A stretch of 64,000 bases of DNA from Bradyrhizobium diazoefficiens (GTDB taxonomy: Bacteria > Pseudomonadota > Alphaproteobacteria > Rhizobiales > Xanthobacteraceae). Positions 26,026 through 35,282 of the stretch are shown in pieces. The stretch's first letter is position 1. Every line of letters begins with the position of its first letter. The translations under genes and the position numbers were made by a program. Below the pieces are notes generated by a model that did not search any database, was not told the origin of the DNA, and was given only the letters and a program-made list of their open reading frames with translations. The DNA lies in the NCBI RefSeq assembly GCF_016616235.1, contig NZ_CP067100.1:5763001-5827000 (forward strand). Direction: 5' to 3'.

Positions 26026-27297
26026 ATGAATGCGCCGGTGACGCGGCGGAATGCCGTCCTCGGCATCACTGCCGCGGCCACATCGTTCGCCGTCCCTTCG
26101 ATCCTGCGCGCGCAATCGGCGGGCCGCATCGTCGTGGTCGGCGGCGGTTTCGGCGGCGCGGCCTGCGCCCGCGCGCTGAAGCGCGCGCAGGGCAACTTGC
26201 AAGTCATCCTGATCGAGCCCAATGCGGTCTTCACCTCCTGCCCCCTCAGCAACGAGGTGATCGCGGGCCTGCGCGATATCGAGGCGCAGCAGTTCGGCTA
26301 CGACGCGCTCACCGCCGACGGCCTCACTGTGATCGGCCATGCCGTAACCACGATCGAGCCGCAACAGCGCCGGGTCATGACAGCCGATGGCGTTGCGCTG
26401 CCCTACGACCGCCTCGTGCTCTCCCCCGGCATCGATTTCCATTTCGAAGCCCTGCCCGGCTATGATGATTCCGCATCGGAAAAGATGCCGCACGCCTGGA
26501 AGGCCGGCGCGCAGACGCTGCTGCTTCGCCGGCAATTGGAGGCGATGGAAGACGGCGGCACCGTCGCCATCGCAATTCCGGCCAATCCCTCGCGCTGCCC
26601 ACCGGCGCCTTACGAGCGTGCCAGCCTGATCGCGCACTACCTGAAGACGAAGAAGCCGCGCTCGAAGATCCTGGTCCTCGACGCCAAGGACAATTTTTCG
26701 CAGCAGCGGCTGTTCGAGATGGCATGGAAGGAACTATACGGCGACATGATCGAGCGTATCGCGCTGTCGCAAGGCGGCCGCGTCACCTCGGTCGATCCCG
26801 CGACGAGAACTATCATCACCGAGTTCGGCAACTACACGCCCGATGTCGCCAATGTCATCCCACCACAGCGCGCCGGGCGCATTGCCGAGATCGCGGGCGC
26901 GGCGGATGCGACCGGCTGGTGCCCGATCGATCCTGTCACCTTCGAGTCAAAACTCGCCAAGAACATCCATGTCATCGGCGACGCCTGCCTCGGCGGCGGC
27001 ATCCCCAAATCGGCCTCCGCCGCGAGCGCGCAGGGCAGGGCCTGCGCCAGCGCGATCGTCGCCCTGCTCGCAGACCGCGCGCCGGAACCGCTGCGGCTGA
27101 CGGGTGTCTGCTACAATACCGTCGCACCCGGTTACGGTTTTTCGCTCGCCGGCAACTATGAGCCAAGGGGCGACATCTTCGCCGAGGTCGAGGGCAGCGC
27201 AACCAGTCCGGTCGATGCTCCGCGCGAGCTGCGTGCCCGCGAGGCAGCAGAGGCGGAGCGCTGGTTTCAAACCATCACGGCGGGCACCTTTGGCTAG
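26026..27297 (+). CDS. Flavocytochrome c sulfide dehydrogenase-type flavoprotein (FccB/SoxF-like)
   Basis: A 423-residue periplasmic FAD protein. Residues 1-30 look like a Tat signal (APVTRRNAVLGITAAATSF...ILRAQ). The dinucleotide fold starts IVVVGGGFGGAACARALK, and the two active-site cysteines of the family are plausible in SCPLSNEVI and in CYNTVAPGYGFSLAGNYE near the C-terminus. These proteins oxidise sulfide or polysulfide and hand electrons to cytochrome c; SoxF is the Sox-cluster version. ATG 26026 is preferred over the in-frame ATG at 25993 because it places the twin arginines near the start. No dedicated FccA cytochrome is adjacent; soxX follows after 4 bases. Confidence 0.88.
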   Translation: MNAPVTRRNAVLGITAAATSFAVPSILRAQSAGRIVVVGGGFGGAACARALKRAQGNLQVILIEPNAVFTSCPLSNEVIAGLRDIEAQQFGYDALTADGLTVIGHAVTTIEPQQRRVMTADGVALPYDRLVLSPGIDFHFEALPGYDDSASEKMPHAWKAGAQTLLLRRQLEAMEDGGTVAIAIPANPSRCPPAPYERASLIAHYLKTKKPRSKILVLDAKDNFSQQRLFEMAWKELYGDMIERIALSQGGRVTSVDPATRTIITEFGNYTPDVANVIPPQRAGRIAEIAGAADATGWCPIDPVTFESKLAKNIHVIGDACLGGGIPKSASAASAQGRACASAIVALLADRAPEPLRLTGVCYNTVAPGYGFSLAGNYEPRGDIFAEVEGSATSPVDAPRELRAREAAEAERWFQTITAGTFG

Positions 27298-27301
27298 AGC
27301 A

Positions 27302-27934
27302 ATGATGGAGCGAGCCTCTCGCCACGACCGAGGTGCGCCCCCTCCCCCGCCTGCGGGGGAGGGTTGGGGAGAGGGTGTCTCCGCTCACAAGAATCCCCAA
27401 GAGGAAAGAACCCTCACCCGCCGCTACGCGGCGACCTCTCCCGCAAGCGGGAGAGGTAAGAGGAGTGCGCGGCAGCTTCGGTCATCGCTCGCGACACCTG
27501 CAATCGCGGCGCTCATCGTGGCGAGGCTAGTCTTCGCCGGCGCTGCGCGCGCCGATGAGCTCGTGCCCTACAAAATTGTTGGCGACGGCATTCCGCAATC
27601 ACTCACTGGCGCTCCCGGCGATGTCGCACGCGGCCGCGCGCTGGTGCTGGCGCGCACGACGACCTGCATCCTCTGCCATTCCGGCCCCTTCCCGGAGACG
27701 CGGTTCCAGGGCGACCTCGCGCCTGACCTCACCGGTGCCGGGAACCGCTGGACGGCGAGCCAGTTGCGGCTTCGACTGGTCGATGCGGCCCGCTTCAACC
27801 CGGACACCATCATGCCGTCCTATTTTCGCAATGACGGGCTCGTGCGAGTCGGACGCAATTTCGCCGGCAAGCCGATCCTGTCGGCTGCGGAGATCGAGGA
27901 CATCGTGGCCTTTCTTGCAACGCTTCGGGACTAG
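27302..27934 (+). CDS. soxX: Sulfur-oxidation cytochrome c SoxX, N-terminal region altered by a repeat
   Basis: Monoheme c-type cytochrome that pairs with SoxA to couple thiosulfate-type substrates to SoxY. The mature part (from about DELVPYKIVGDG) holds heme motif CILCH and a distal ligand candidate Met in TIMPSYF. A signal peptide core IAALIVARLVFAGAARA precedes it, but lies about 50 residues after the first ATG, because a 120-base dispersed repeat fills the frame between 27338 and 27457. A GTG at 27518 would start a shorter version with a truncated signal. The frame has no stop through the repeat. Export and translation start are therefore uncertain; the cytochrome domain itself is intact. 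Confidence 0.82.
   Translation: MMERASRHDRGAPPPPPAGEGWGEGVSAHKNPQEERTLTRRYAATSPASGRGKRSARQLRSSLATPAIAALIVARLVFAGAARADELVPYKIVGDGIPQSLTGAPGDVARGRALVLARTTTCILCHSGPFPETRFQGDLAPDLTGAGNRWTASQLRLRLVDAARFNPDTIMPSYFRNDGLVRVGRNFAGKPILSAAEIEDIVAFLATLRD
27338..27457. repeat. Dispersed repeat, copy A, inside the soxX 5' region
   Basis: Runs from CCCCCTCCCCCGCCTGCGGG to CTCTCCCGCAAGCGGGAGAG plus GT. It shares its terminal hairpins, GGTTGGGGAGAGGGT-like core and ACCCTCACC segment with copy B at 38662-38782. Both ends are palindromic. No target-site duplication was obvious by eye. Confidence 0.75.
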
Positions 27935-27938
27935 GTTC

Positions 27939-28406
27939 ATGCCAACGACGCGACGACAATTCCTGAGCCTTGCCGGAGGCGCGACAGCCGCCGGGGCGAT
28001 TCCGATCGTCACGCTGCAGCCGCTCGAGGCAACGCCGGCGATGCTCAGCGCCGCGATCCGCAATGTCGTCGGCGAAGCCCCCGTGCGCACCGGCAAGGTC
28101 AAGCTCGACATCCCGCCGCTGGTCGAGAACGGTAACACGGTGCCGATGACGGTGAGCGTGGCAAGCCCGCTGACCGCCAACGATTACGTCAAAAGCATCC
28201 ACGTCTTCAACGAGAAGAACCCGCAGCCGAATATCGGCAATTTCTATCTCAACCCCTCGTCGGGCCGCGCCCAGGTCTCGACGAGGATCCGCCTCGCCGA
28301 CACCCAGAAAGTTGTCGCGATCGCGCGCCTGTCCGATGACACGTTCTGGCAGGCTGCCGCCGACGTCGTCGTGACGCTGGCCGCCTGCACCGAGGAGATG
28401 AACTGA
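27939..28406 (+). CDS. soxY: Thiosulfate/sulfur carrier subunit SoxY with a non-standard C-terminus
   Basis: A 155-residue periplasmic protein. The Tat signal is MPTTRRQFLSLAGGATAAGA. The body matches SoxY: GKVKLDIPPLVENGNTVPM, then KSIHVFNEKNPQPNIGNFYL and the VSTRIRLADTQ strand. Known SoxY proteins end in Gly-Gly-Cys-Gly-Gly, whose cysteine carries the sulfur intermediate. Here the end is TLAACTEEMN: the cysteine is present five residues from the end but the glycines are not. Reading the other frames does not restore GGCGG. It lies 4 bases after soxX and overlaps soxZ by one base. Confidence 0.88.
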   Translation: MPTTRRQFLSLAGGATAAGAIPIVTLQPLEATPAMLSAAIRNVVGEAPVRTGKVKLDIPPLVENGNTVPMTVSVASPLTANDYVKSIHVFNEKNPQPNIGNFYLNPSSGRAQVSTRIRLADTQKVVAIARLSDDTFWQAAADVVVTLAACTEEMN

Positions 28407-28723
28407 TGGCTGCCCTCATCAACGTTCCCTCGAAGGCCAGACGCGGCGACATCATCGAGATCCGCACGCTGACCTCGCACATCATGGAGACCGGCTTCCG
28501 CCACACCGCCGACGGCGCGCTGGTGCCGCGCGACATCATCACGAGCTTCACCTGCCGCTACAACGGCACCGAAATCTTTCGCGCCGACCTGTTTCAGGCG
28601 ATCGCGGCCAATCCATACCTCTCCTTCTTCACGGTCGCCAAGGATAGCGGCAAGTTCGAGTTCGAATGGATCGGCGACAACGGATACGCATCCACCGCCT
28701 CGGCATCGATCACGGTCGAATGA
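28406..28723 (+). CDS. soxZ: Sulfur-oxidation protein SoxZ
   Basis: A 105-residue immunoglobulin-like protein without signal peptide, normally exported as a complex with SoxY. Diagnostic segments are ARRGDIIEIRTLTSHIMETGFRH at residues 11-33 and FTCRYNG with FRADLF near 48-62; the end VAKDSGKFEFEWIGDNG is typical. The length is normal for SoxZ. The start ATG shares one base with the soxY stop and its own stop overlaps the soxA ATG, so translation of Y, Z and A is coupled. Confidence 0.95.
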   Translation: MAALINVPSKARRGDIIEIRTLTSHIMETGFRHTADGALVPRDIITSFTCRYNGTEIFRADLFQAIAANPYLSFFTVAKDSGKFEFEWIGDNGYASTASASITVE

Positions 28724-29499
28724 ACTTTTGGCGCGCGATAGCGGCGGCGATACTGCTCGCCACGGTCCCTGCCCTGCTCGCCGGTGAAATCCCGCCCGAT
28801 GCGCGCCGCTCCGGCTATACCTTCATGGGTCCTGATACCCGCGCCATGCAGGATGACGACACGTCCAATCCCGGCATGCTGTTCGTGCTCGACGGCGAGG
28901 CGCTGTGGAGCAAGAAGACCGGCAGCGTCGACAAGGCCTGCGCCGATTGCCACGGCGATGCGCGCAGCAGCATGAAAGGCGTCGCGGCGCGCTACCCCGC
29001 CTTCGACAAGGCCCTGGCGCGCCCGGTCACGCTCGACCAGCGCATCAACCTCTGCCGCATCAATCATCAGCAGGCGACGGCGCTGCCTTACGAGAGCCGC
29101 GACCTCCTGGCGCTGTCGGCCTTCGTCGCGCACCAGTCGCGCGGCGTTCCGATCACGGCCGGTGATGATCCGCAAGTCAAGCCGTTTGTCCAACAAGGAC
29201 GCGACCTCTTCATGCAGCGCGAGGGCCAGCTCAACCTCGCCTGCACCAATTGCCACGACGACAATTTCGACAAGCGCCTCGCAGGATCGCCGGTCACGCA
29301 AGGACAGCCGACCGGCTATCCGCTCTACCGTCTGGAATGGCAGACGCTGGGATCGCTGGAGCGCCGCTTGCGCAGCTGCATGACCGGCGTTCGCGCCCAG
29401 GCCTATGATTACGGCTCGCCCGAGCTGGTCGCACTCGAACTCTATCTGATGTCGCGGGCACGCGGTTTGCCGATGGAGACGCCGGCCGTACGGCCCTGA
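28720..29499 (+). CDS. soxA: Diheme c-type cytochrome SoxA
   Basis: A 259-residue periplasmic subunit that with SoxX forms the c-S bond between a sulfur substrate and the SoxY cysteine. A signal peptide (AIAAAILLATVPALLA) ends near residue 22. Heme sites are CADCH at 74-78 and CTNCH at 175-179. The active-site cysteine that ligates the catalytic heme as a persulfide is at 220 in RRLRSCMTG, and the following RAQAYDYGSPEL is conserved in SoxA. The ATG overlaps the soxZ stop (ATGA). No soxB, soxC or soxD follows; the next gene is on the other strand. Confidence 0.95.
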   Translation: MNFWRAIAAAILLATVPALLAGEIPPDARRSGYTFMGPDTRAMQDDDTSNPGMLFVLDGEALWSKKTGSVDKACADCHGDARSSMKGVAARYPAFDKALARPVTLDQRINLCRINHQQATALPYESRDLLALSAFVAHQSRGVPITAGDDPQVKPFVQQGRDLFMQREGQLNLACTNCHDDNFDKRLAGSPVTQGQPTGYPLYRLEWQTLGSLERRLRSCMTGVRAQAYDYGSPELVALELYLMSRARGLPMETPAVRP

Positions 29500-29530
29500 A
29501 CGAAAGCGGCCGGGGCATCGCTCGGCCTCC

Positions 29531-30229
29531 CTAACCGTCCAGTGCGTTCATCGCCGCCAGAACTGCGGCTGAGCTAGCGACCCAGCCGAAGATGCCGCCC
29601 TGGGCCTTGATCATCTTCAGGCCCATCTCGTGAAACTCGGGGAAGTAGGATGCGCAGCCGTCCGAGATGACGACGCAGCGATAGCCGCGGTCATTGGCCT
29701 CGCGCACCGTGGTGTTGACGCACACTTCTGTGGTGACGCCGCACACCAGCAAGTTCTCGATGCCGTATTTCTCCAGCACGTCGGTCAGCTCGGTGGCGTA
29801 GAACGCGCCCTTGCCGGGCTTGTCGATCACAACCTCGCCGTCGAGCGGATAGAGCTCGGGAATGATATCGTGGCCGGCCTCGCCGCGAATGAGAATGCGC
29901 CCCATCGGGCCGGGATCGCCGATGCGAAGGGTCGGCGCGCCGCGCTCGATTTTGGCAGGCGGCGCATCGGAGAGATCGGGCAGATGTCCTTCGCGGGTAT
30001 GGATCACCAGCATGCCGGCGGCGCGCGCGGCTTGCAGCACGGCACCGATCGGCTTCACCGCGCGCGCGAGCTGGCTGACGTCATTGCCGAGCGTCTCGCC
30101 GAAGCCGCCGGGCTCGAGAAAATCGCGCTGCATGTCGATGATGAGAAGCGCGGTCGAGATCCAGTCGAGCGTGATCGGCTCGGGCTCGGCGCTGATGACG
30201 CCCAGTGTCGGCTTGGTCGAGTTCAACAT
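29531..30229 (-). CDS. Isochorismatase-family cysteine hydrolase
   Basis: A 232-residue cytoplasmic hydrolase with the family Asp-Lys-Cys triad at D32 (LIIDMQRDF), K140 (KPGKGAF) and C170 (CGVTTEVCV), including the usual cis-peptide GVTT. The sequence [13 protein letters not shown] and [19 protein letters not shown] resembles biuret and ureidoacrylate amidohydrolases more than isochorismatases, and no chorismate pathway gene is near. It most likely cleaves an amide or carbamoyl bond. It stands alone, convergent with the sox operon. Confidence 0.85.
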   Translation of the reverse strand: MLNSTKPTLGVISAEPEPITLDWISTALLIIDMQRDFLEPGGFGETLGNDVSQLARAVKPIGAVLQAARAAGMLVIHTREGHLPDLSDAPPAKIERGAPTLRIGDPGPMGRILIRGEAGHDIIPELYPLDGEVVIDKPGKGAFYATELTDVLEKYGIENLLVCGVTTEVCVNTTVREANDRGYRCVVISDGCASYFPEFHEMGLKMIKAQGGIFGWVASSAAVLAAMNALDG

Positions 30230-30438
30230 AACTCAGGGGCTCCCGCGAGAACTCTCTTTGTCAGGAGTTCTGCAAGCGCCGTGCCATTGTGTACAATTGC
30301 GGAGAGGCGTGGGATGCGAGGGAATTCGTTGTGCGCTCAGAAGGTTACGCCGGAGGTCGGCGCCTGCTGATTGGCTGCGCGACGGCTTGCGACGTGCATT
30401 TGCTTAAAGGATGGGCGGGGCACGACGCACTCTCCGCC

Positions 30439-30540
30439 GTCATTCCGGGGCGCGCGTAGCGCGAGCCCGGAATCCATCGGGCTGCAACACATGAGGCGAA
30501 ATGGATTCCGGGCTCGGCGCTTCGCGGCACCCGGAATGAC
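30439..30540. repeat. Inverted-repeat element (CATTCCGGG type)
   Basis: The 319-base gap before the next gene holds this element. The left arm begins GTCATTCCGGGGCGCGCG and runs to GAGCCCGGAATCCAT (30439-30477); the right arm begins ATGGATTCCGGGCTCGGCGC and ends CACCCGGAATGAC (30501-30540). The arms are near-perfect inverses. It is a common Bradyrhizobium intergenic repeat. The other 200 bases (30230-30438) show nothing. Confidence 0.8.
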
Positions 30541-30548
30541 AGCAGAAA

Positions 30549-31502
30549 CTACTGCCCCGCCCCATACAGCCGCCGATACTCCTCCTCATACGGCGCATAT
30601 GAATCCTTCAGCGTCGCCATGTTGAGCAACATCGTCGCAACCATCGTGCCTGCTCGGTCGAACACCCGCGTCTTCACCCAGGCACTCTCGGTGCGGCGGC
30701 TGCTGGAGAGCGCGACCACCTCGCGCTCGACGTCGTACGCTCCGTCGACGAAGAGCGGGCCCTTCACCAGCCTGATCTCCTGGTCGGCGAACAGGCCGAC
30801 CGCCGGGCCCTTGGCCGGCAGCGGATCCTCCTTGGAGCGGTACTGGAACAGTACGCTCAGCATCTCCATCGGAATGACGGGCCTGCGCCACGGATTCTCG
30901 GCGGTCGCGTAGTAAGGCGAATTCTCGGTGATGACGGCGAGCTTCTGTCTGAGGGAGAACGGATAGAGGTCGCCCATGTTCTGATCAAACGCCATCCGCA
31001 CCGCCTGCCGCTTGCTGGTCTGCGCCACCCTCACATCGCGCAGGATCACGGGATCGGTAAGCGGCTTGAGCTCCGTAAGACGTTTCTCCAGCGCAGTCTC
31101 GGCGTGTGGCTCACCGACCGAGGCTGTGCCGCGTAGCACCTCGGTGCCGTCGCGCTTCACCATCCGGAGCTGGCACTGGCTCGTGCCGGGCAGCGGCTTC
31201 GACAGGATCGCCTGCACCTCCTCGCCCTCGTAGCCGACGCTGCGATAGTGCGCGGAGATGCAGCCGGTCTCGAACCAGGCGTGTCCCCACAGCCGTTCGC
31301 CGAGCGGTGCGAACTGGCTGAAATGGGTCGGACCCTCGATGGTGCCGCCCTTGAAGCCGAGCTTCTGCGCGGTGGCGTCGTCATGGATCGACGCATGTGC
31401 GTCGTAAGTTTGCGCCTGCAGCATCTGGCGCGGCTGGCGCCACGGGCCGATCAGGGCTTCGGCCGTCTCGATGATCTCGGTATCGAATGCGTTCGCAGCC
31501 AT
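30549..31502 (-). CDS. Hypothetical protein, possible double hot-dog (MaoC-like)
   Basis: A 317-residue cytoplasmic protein. The segment KLGFKGGTIEGPTHFSQF resembles the substrate-binding end of MaoC-type hydratases and thioesterases, with a second beta-rich half from about residue 190 (ENPWRRPVIPMEMLSVLF). The size fits two fused hot-dog units. I chose the ATG at 31502 (MAANAFDTE), which has GGAGAG seven bases upstream; an in-frame ATG 12 bases earlier overlaps that site. It is divergent from the indolepyruvate oxidoreductase by 164 bases, so an acyl-CoA-linked role in amino-acid breakdown is conceivable but unproven. Confidence 0.6.
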   Translation of the reverse strand: MAANAFDTEIIETAEALIGPWRQPRQMLQAQTYDAHASIHDDATAQKLGFKGGTIEGPTHFSQFAPLGERLWGHAWFETGCISAHYRSVGYEGEEVQAILSKPLPGTSQCQLRMVKRDGTEVLRGTASVGEPHAETALEKRLTELKPLTDPVILRDVRVAQTSKRQAVRMAFDQNMGDLYPFSLRQKLAVITENSPYYATAENPWRRPVIPMEMLSVLFQYRSKEDPLPAKGPAVGLFADQEIRLVKGPLFVDGAYDVEREVVALSSSRRTESAWVKTRVFDRAGTMVATMLLNMATLKDSYAPYEEEYRRLYGAGQ

Positions 31503-31666
31503 GGTGCTCTCCACTGGAAGCCATGACTAGCAGGAGCGCCACGGATGCGGCCAGCGATATTGACTTCGCGGCCCCATGCTTTTGACTGTCACAATTCGCG
31601 TCGCGCCGCCGCAACCCCTCCCGCAGCGCAAACCCCACGCCGAACGAGACACGAGGACCCCCCGAA

Positions 31667-34600
31667 ATGACGCTGATGCAGGTCGAGCTGGATGACAAAT
31701 ACCGGCTCGAATCGAAACGGATCTTCTTGTCCGGCACGCAGGCGCTGGTCCGCCTGCCCATGTTGCAGCGCGAACGCGACCGGCTCCAGGGTCTCAACAC
31801 CGGCGGCTTCATCTCCGGCTATCGCGGTTCCCCGCTCGGCATGTACGACCACGCGCTGTGGCGCGCGAAGGCGCACCTCCAGCAGCACGACATCGCCTTC
31901 GTTCCCGGCCTGAATGAGGATCTCGCGGCGACCGCAGTCTGGGGCAGCCAGCAGGTCGGCCTGTTTCCCGGCGCCAAGGTCGATGGCGTGTTCGGCATCT
32001 GGTATGGCAAGGGCCCTGGCGTCGACCGCTCCGTCGACGCGCTCAAGCACGCCAACGCGGCCGGCACTTCGCTCAATGGCGGCGTGCTGGCGCTCGCAGG
32101 CGACGACCATGGCTGCCAATCCTCGACGCTGGCGCACCAGAGCGAGCAGGTGTTCGCGGCCGCGCTGATCCCTGTGATCAATCCAGCGACGCTCCAGGAT
32201 TACCTCGATCTCGGCCTCTACGGCTTCGCGCTGTCGCGCTTCTCCGGCTGCTGGGTCGGCTTCAAGGCGATCAGCGAGACCGTCGAGAGTTCGGCCTCGA
32301 TTGACAGCGATCCCGAGCGTATCCAGATCAGGCTGCCCGACGATTTCGAGATGCCGCCCGGCGGCCTCAACATCCGCTGGCCCGATCCGCCGCTGGAGGC
32401 GGAGAAGCGCCTGTTCGGCCCGAAGATGGCGGCGGTGCAGGCTTTTGCCCGCGCCAACCAGCTCGATCGCATCGTGCTCGATTCCAAGCCGGCACGACTC
32501 GGCATCGTCGCGACCGGCAAGGCCTATCTCGATCTGCGGCAGGCGCTCGCCGATTTGGGGATCACCGACAAGGACGCACAGGACCTCGGCCTTCGCATCT
32601 ACAAGGTCGCGCTGACCTGGCCGCTGGAGGAAAGCGGCGCCAGGCGTTTCGCCGAAGGCCTTCAGGACGTGCTGGTGGTCGAGGAGAAGCGCGGCTTCAT
32701 CGAAGACCAGCTGATGCGCATCCTCTACAACATCGATGCGTCGAGGCGCCCGACCGTCACGGGCAAGCGCGACGAGCGCGGCGCGCCGCTGCTGCCGAGC
32801 GAGGGCGAGCTGACGCCGACCATCGTCGCGGGCGCGCTGGTGGCGCGCTTGCGCAAGCTCGGGCACCACAGCCCGGTGCTGGAGCAGCGCCTCGCCCGGC
32901 TCGAGGCTTTCGACAATCCCGTCACCACCAGCGCGCCGATCAAGCTCGCGCGCACGCCGTTCTTCTGCTCGGGCTGCCCACACAATTCCTCGACGCGCGT
33001 GCCGGAAGGCAGCCGCGCCATGGCCGGCATCGGCTGCCACGGCATGGCCCTGAGCATGCCGACACGCCGCACCGATCTGATCTCGCATATGGGTGCCGAG
33101 GGCGTGAACTGGATTGGCCAGTCGCCCTTCACCACCGAGAAGCACATCTTCCAGAATCTCGGCGACGGCACCTACACGCATTCAGGCTTGCTGGCGTTGC
33201 GCGCCGCTTCGGCGGCGGGCATCAATATCACCTACAAGATCCTCTACAACGACGCCGTCGCGATGACTGGCGGCCAGCCGGCTGAAGGCGCCTTCAACGT
33301 CGCGCAGATCGCGCATCAGGTCTGGGCCGAGGGCGTCAAGCGGCTTGCGATCGTCTCCGACGATCCCAGCAAATATCCTGAAAGCAACTACTTCCCGCAA
33401 GGCGCCACTATCCATCACCGCCGCGAGCTCGATGCCGTGCAGCGCGAGCTGCGCGACATCACGGGCCTCACCGTCGTGATCTACGACCAGACCTGCGCCG
33501 CGGAAAAGCGCCGCCGCCGCAAGCGCGGGCTCTATCCCGATCCCGCCAAGCGCGCCTTCATCAACGATCTGGTCTGCGAAGGCTGCGGCGATTGCTCGCA
33601 GGCTTCCAACTGCGTCTCGGTGCAGCCGCTGGAGACCGAGTTCGGCCGCAAGCGCCAGATCGACCAGTCGAACTGCAACAAGGACTTTTCCTGCGTCGAG
33701 GGGTTTTGCCCGAGCTTCGTCACCGTGCATGGCGGCACCCTCAAGCGCATGAAGACCTCGGCGGTGGATTCCGGCCAATTGTTCGCCGACCTGCCGCTGC
33801 CGCCGGCGCGTGAGCTGGATGGCCCCTACAACATTCTCGTCACCGGTATCGGCGGCACCGGCGTGATCACCATCGGCGCCCTGCTCGGCATGGCCGCCCA
33901 CGTCGACGGCCGCGGCTGCTCGGCGCTGGATTTCACCGGCCTGTCGCAGAAGAATGGCGCGGTGATGAGCCACGTCCGCATCGCGCCGAAGCCGGAGGAT
34001 ATTTCTGCCGTCCGCATCACCACCGGCGGCGCCGACGTCATCCTCGGCTGCGACATGATCGTCTCGGCCGGCCCCACCGCGCTCAGCCGCGCCGAGCGTG
34101 GCGTGACCAAGGCCTATGTCAACGCCGACCTGCAGCCGACCGCAAGCTTCGTGCAGAATCCGGATCTCGATTTCGAGATGGGCACGATGCAGACCGTGCT
34201 GCGTGACGCCGTCGGCGACAAGAACCTCGACATCATCGACGCCACCGGCATGGCCGCCGCGCTGATGGGCGACAGCATCGCGACCAATCCCTTCATGCTC
34301 GGCTTCGCGTTCCAGAAAGGCGCGATCCCGCTATCGCTGGAGGCGCTGCTCCGCGCCATCGAGATCAACGGCGCCGCAATCGAGATGAACAAGCTCGCCT
34401 TCACCTGGGGCCGCCTCGCCGCCCACGACATGTCGCGGGTGCGCAGCGTGCTCCAGTTCAAGAGCCGGGCGTCGGCGTCGACAAAGTCGCTCGACGACGT
34501 CATCGCGACCCGGGCGGAGTTTCTGACCAGTTATCAAGACCAGGCCTATGCGGACCGCTATCTCGCGGCCGTTGCCAAGGTGCGCAAGGCGGAAGCCGCC

Positions 34601-35143
34601 GCCTCACCTGCATCCACTGAGCTGACCGAGGCGGCGGCGAAAAATCTGTTCAAGCTGATGTCCTACAAGGACGAATACGAGGTCGCGCGGCTCTACACCG
34701 ACGGCAGCTTTGCAAAGAAAGTGTCCGAGAAGTTCGACGGCGACTTCACGCTGAAGTATCACCTGGCACCGCCGATCTTCGCGAAGCGAGACAAGACGAC
34801 GGGACGGCTTCAGAAGCAGGAGTTCGGCGGCTGGATGATCCACGCCTTCCGCGTGCTCGCCAAGCTGAAGTTCCTGCGCGGCGGCGCGTTCGATCCGTTC
34901 GGCCGCACCGAGGAGCGCCGGACCGAGCGGAAGCTGGTCGCGGATTACCTTGACATGATCGATCAGCGGATGACCGGGCTGACGGCGGAGCAGATTCCGC
35001 TGCTGGTGAGGCTTGCGCGCGTGCCGGAAACGATCCGAGGCTTCGGCCACGTCAAGGGGGCCAACGTCAAGCTGGCGGCCGCCGAGAAGGCGCGGCTGGA
35101 GGCCGAGCTCGAGAACAGCCGCTTTGCGGCGGCGGCGGAGTAA
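31667..35143 (+). CDS. Indolepyruvate:ferredoxin oxidoreductase, single-chain
   Basis: A 1158-residue cytoplasmic enzyme that oxidatively decarboxylates aryl or branched 2-oxo acids to acyl-CoA with ferredoxin as acceptor. It combines both archaeal subunits. The N-terminal half has the ThDP-type domains (FISGYRGSPLGMYD near residue 45, then FFCSGCPHNSSTRVPEGSRA with GCHGMALSMP near 430-465). An iron-sulfur region with CEGCGDC and CNKDFSCVEGFC lies near residues 636-690. The gamma-type domain begins GIGGTGVITIGALL near 727 with QKNGAVMSHVRI. Length is normal for the proteobacterial fused form. A second ATG two codons in (MQVELDD) is an equally good start. Confidence 0.94.
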   Translation: MTLMQVELDDKYRLESKRIFLSGTQALVRLPMLQRERDRLQGLNTGGFISGYRGSPLGMYDHALWRAKAHLQQHDIAFVPGLNEDLAATAVWGSQQVGLFPGAKVDGVFGIWYGKGPGVDRSVDALKHANAAGTSLNGGVLALAGDDHGCQSSTLAHQSEQVFAAALIPVINPATLQDYLDLGLYGFALSRFSGCWVGFKAISETVESSASIDSDPERIQIRLPDDFEMPPGGLNIRWPDPPLEAEKRLFGPKMAAVQAFARANQLDRIVLDSKPARLGIVATGKAYLDLRQALADLGITDKDAQDLGLRIYKVALTWPLEESGARRFAEGLQDVLVVEEKRGFIEDQLMRILYNIDASRRPTVTGKRDERGAPLLPSEGELTPTIVAGALVARLRKLGHHSPVLEQRLARLEAFDNPVTTSAPIKLARTPFFCSGCPHNSSTRVPEGSRAMAGIGCHGMALSMPTRRTDLISHMGAEGVNWIGQSPFTTEKHIFQNLGDGTYTHSGLLALRAASAAGINITYKILYNDAVAMTGGQPAEGAFNVAQIAHQVWAEGVKRLAIVSDDPSKYPESNYFPQGATIHHRRELDAVQRELRDITGLTVVIYDQTCAAEKRRRRKRGLYPDPAKRAFINDLVCEGCGDCSQASNCVSVQPLETEFGRKRQIDQSNCNKDFSCVEGFCPSFVTVHGGTLKRMKTSAVDSGQLFADLPLPPARELDGPYNILVTGIGGTGVITIGALLGMAAHVDGRGCSALDFTGLSQKNGAVMSHVRIAPKPEDISAVRITTGGADVILGCDMIVSAGPTALSRAERGVTKAYVNADLQPTASFVQNPDLDFEMGTMQTVLRDAVGDKNLDIIDATGMAAALMGDSIATNPFMLGFAFQKGAIPLSLEALLRAIEINGAAIEMNKLAFTWGRLAAHDMSRVRSVLQFKSRASASTKSLDDVIATRAEFLTSYQDQAYADRYLAAVAKVRKAEAAASPASTELTEAAAKNLFKLMSYKDEYEVARLYTDGSFAKKVSEKFDGDFTLKYHLAPPIFAKRDKTTGRLQKQEFGGWMIHAFRVLAKLKFLRGGAFDPFGRTEERRTERKLVADYLDMIDQRMTGLTAEQIPLLVRLARVPETIRGFGHVKGANVKLAAAEKARLEAELENSRFAAAAE

Positions 35144-35166
35144 GGCAATCCGCCACCACACTCGGT

Positions 35167-35268
35167 GTCATCGCCCGGCTTGACCGGGCGATCCAGTACG
35201 CCGAGACGGGTGTGATTGAGCCGAGAAGCCGCGGAGTCTGGGTGCCCCGGTCAAGCCGGGGGCATGAC
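35167..35268. repeat. Inverted-repeat element (CCGGCTTGACCGGG type)
   Basis: The left arm starts GTCATCGCCCGGCTTGACCG (35167-35196) and the right arm ends GGTCAAGCCGGGGGCATGAC (35238-35268). The arms are inverse and the middle reads TACGCCGAGACGGGTGTGAT. Recognised as another widespread Bradyrhizobium repeat family. It fills the gap between convergent genes. Confidence 0.8.
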
Positions 35269-35282
35269 GGCGATGGCGATGG

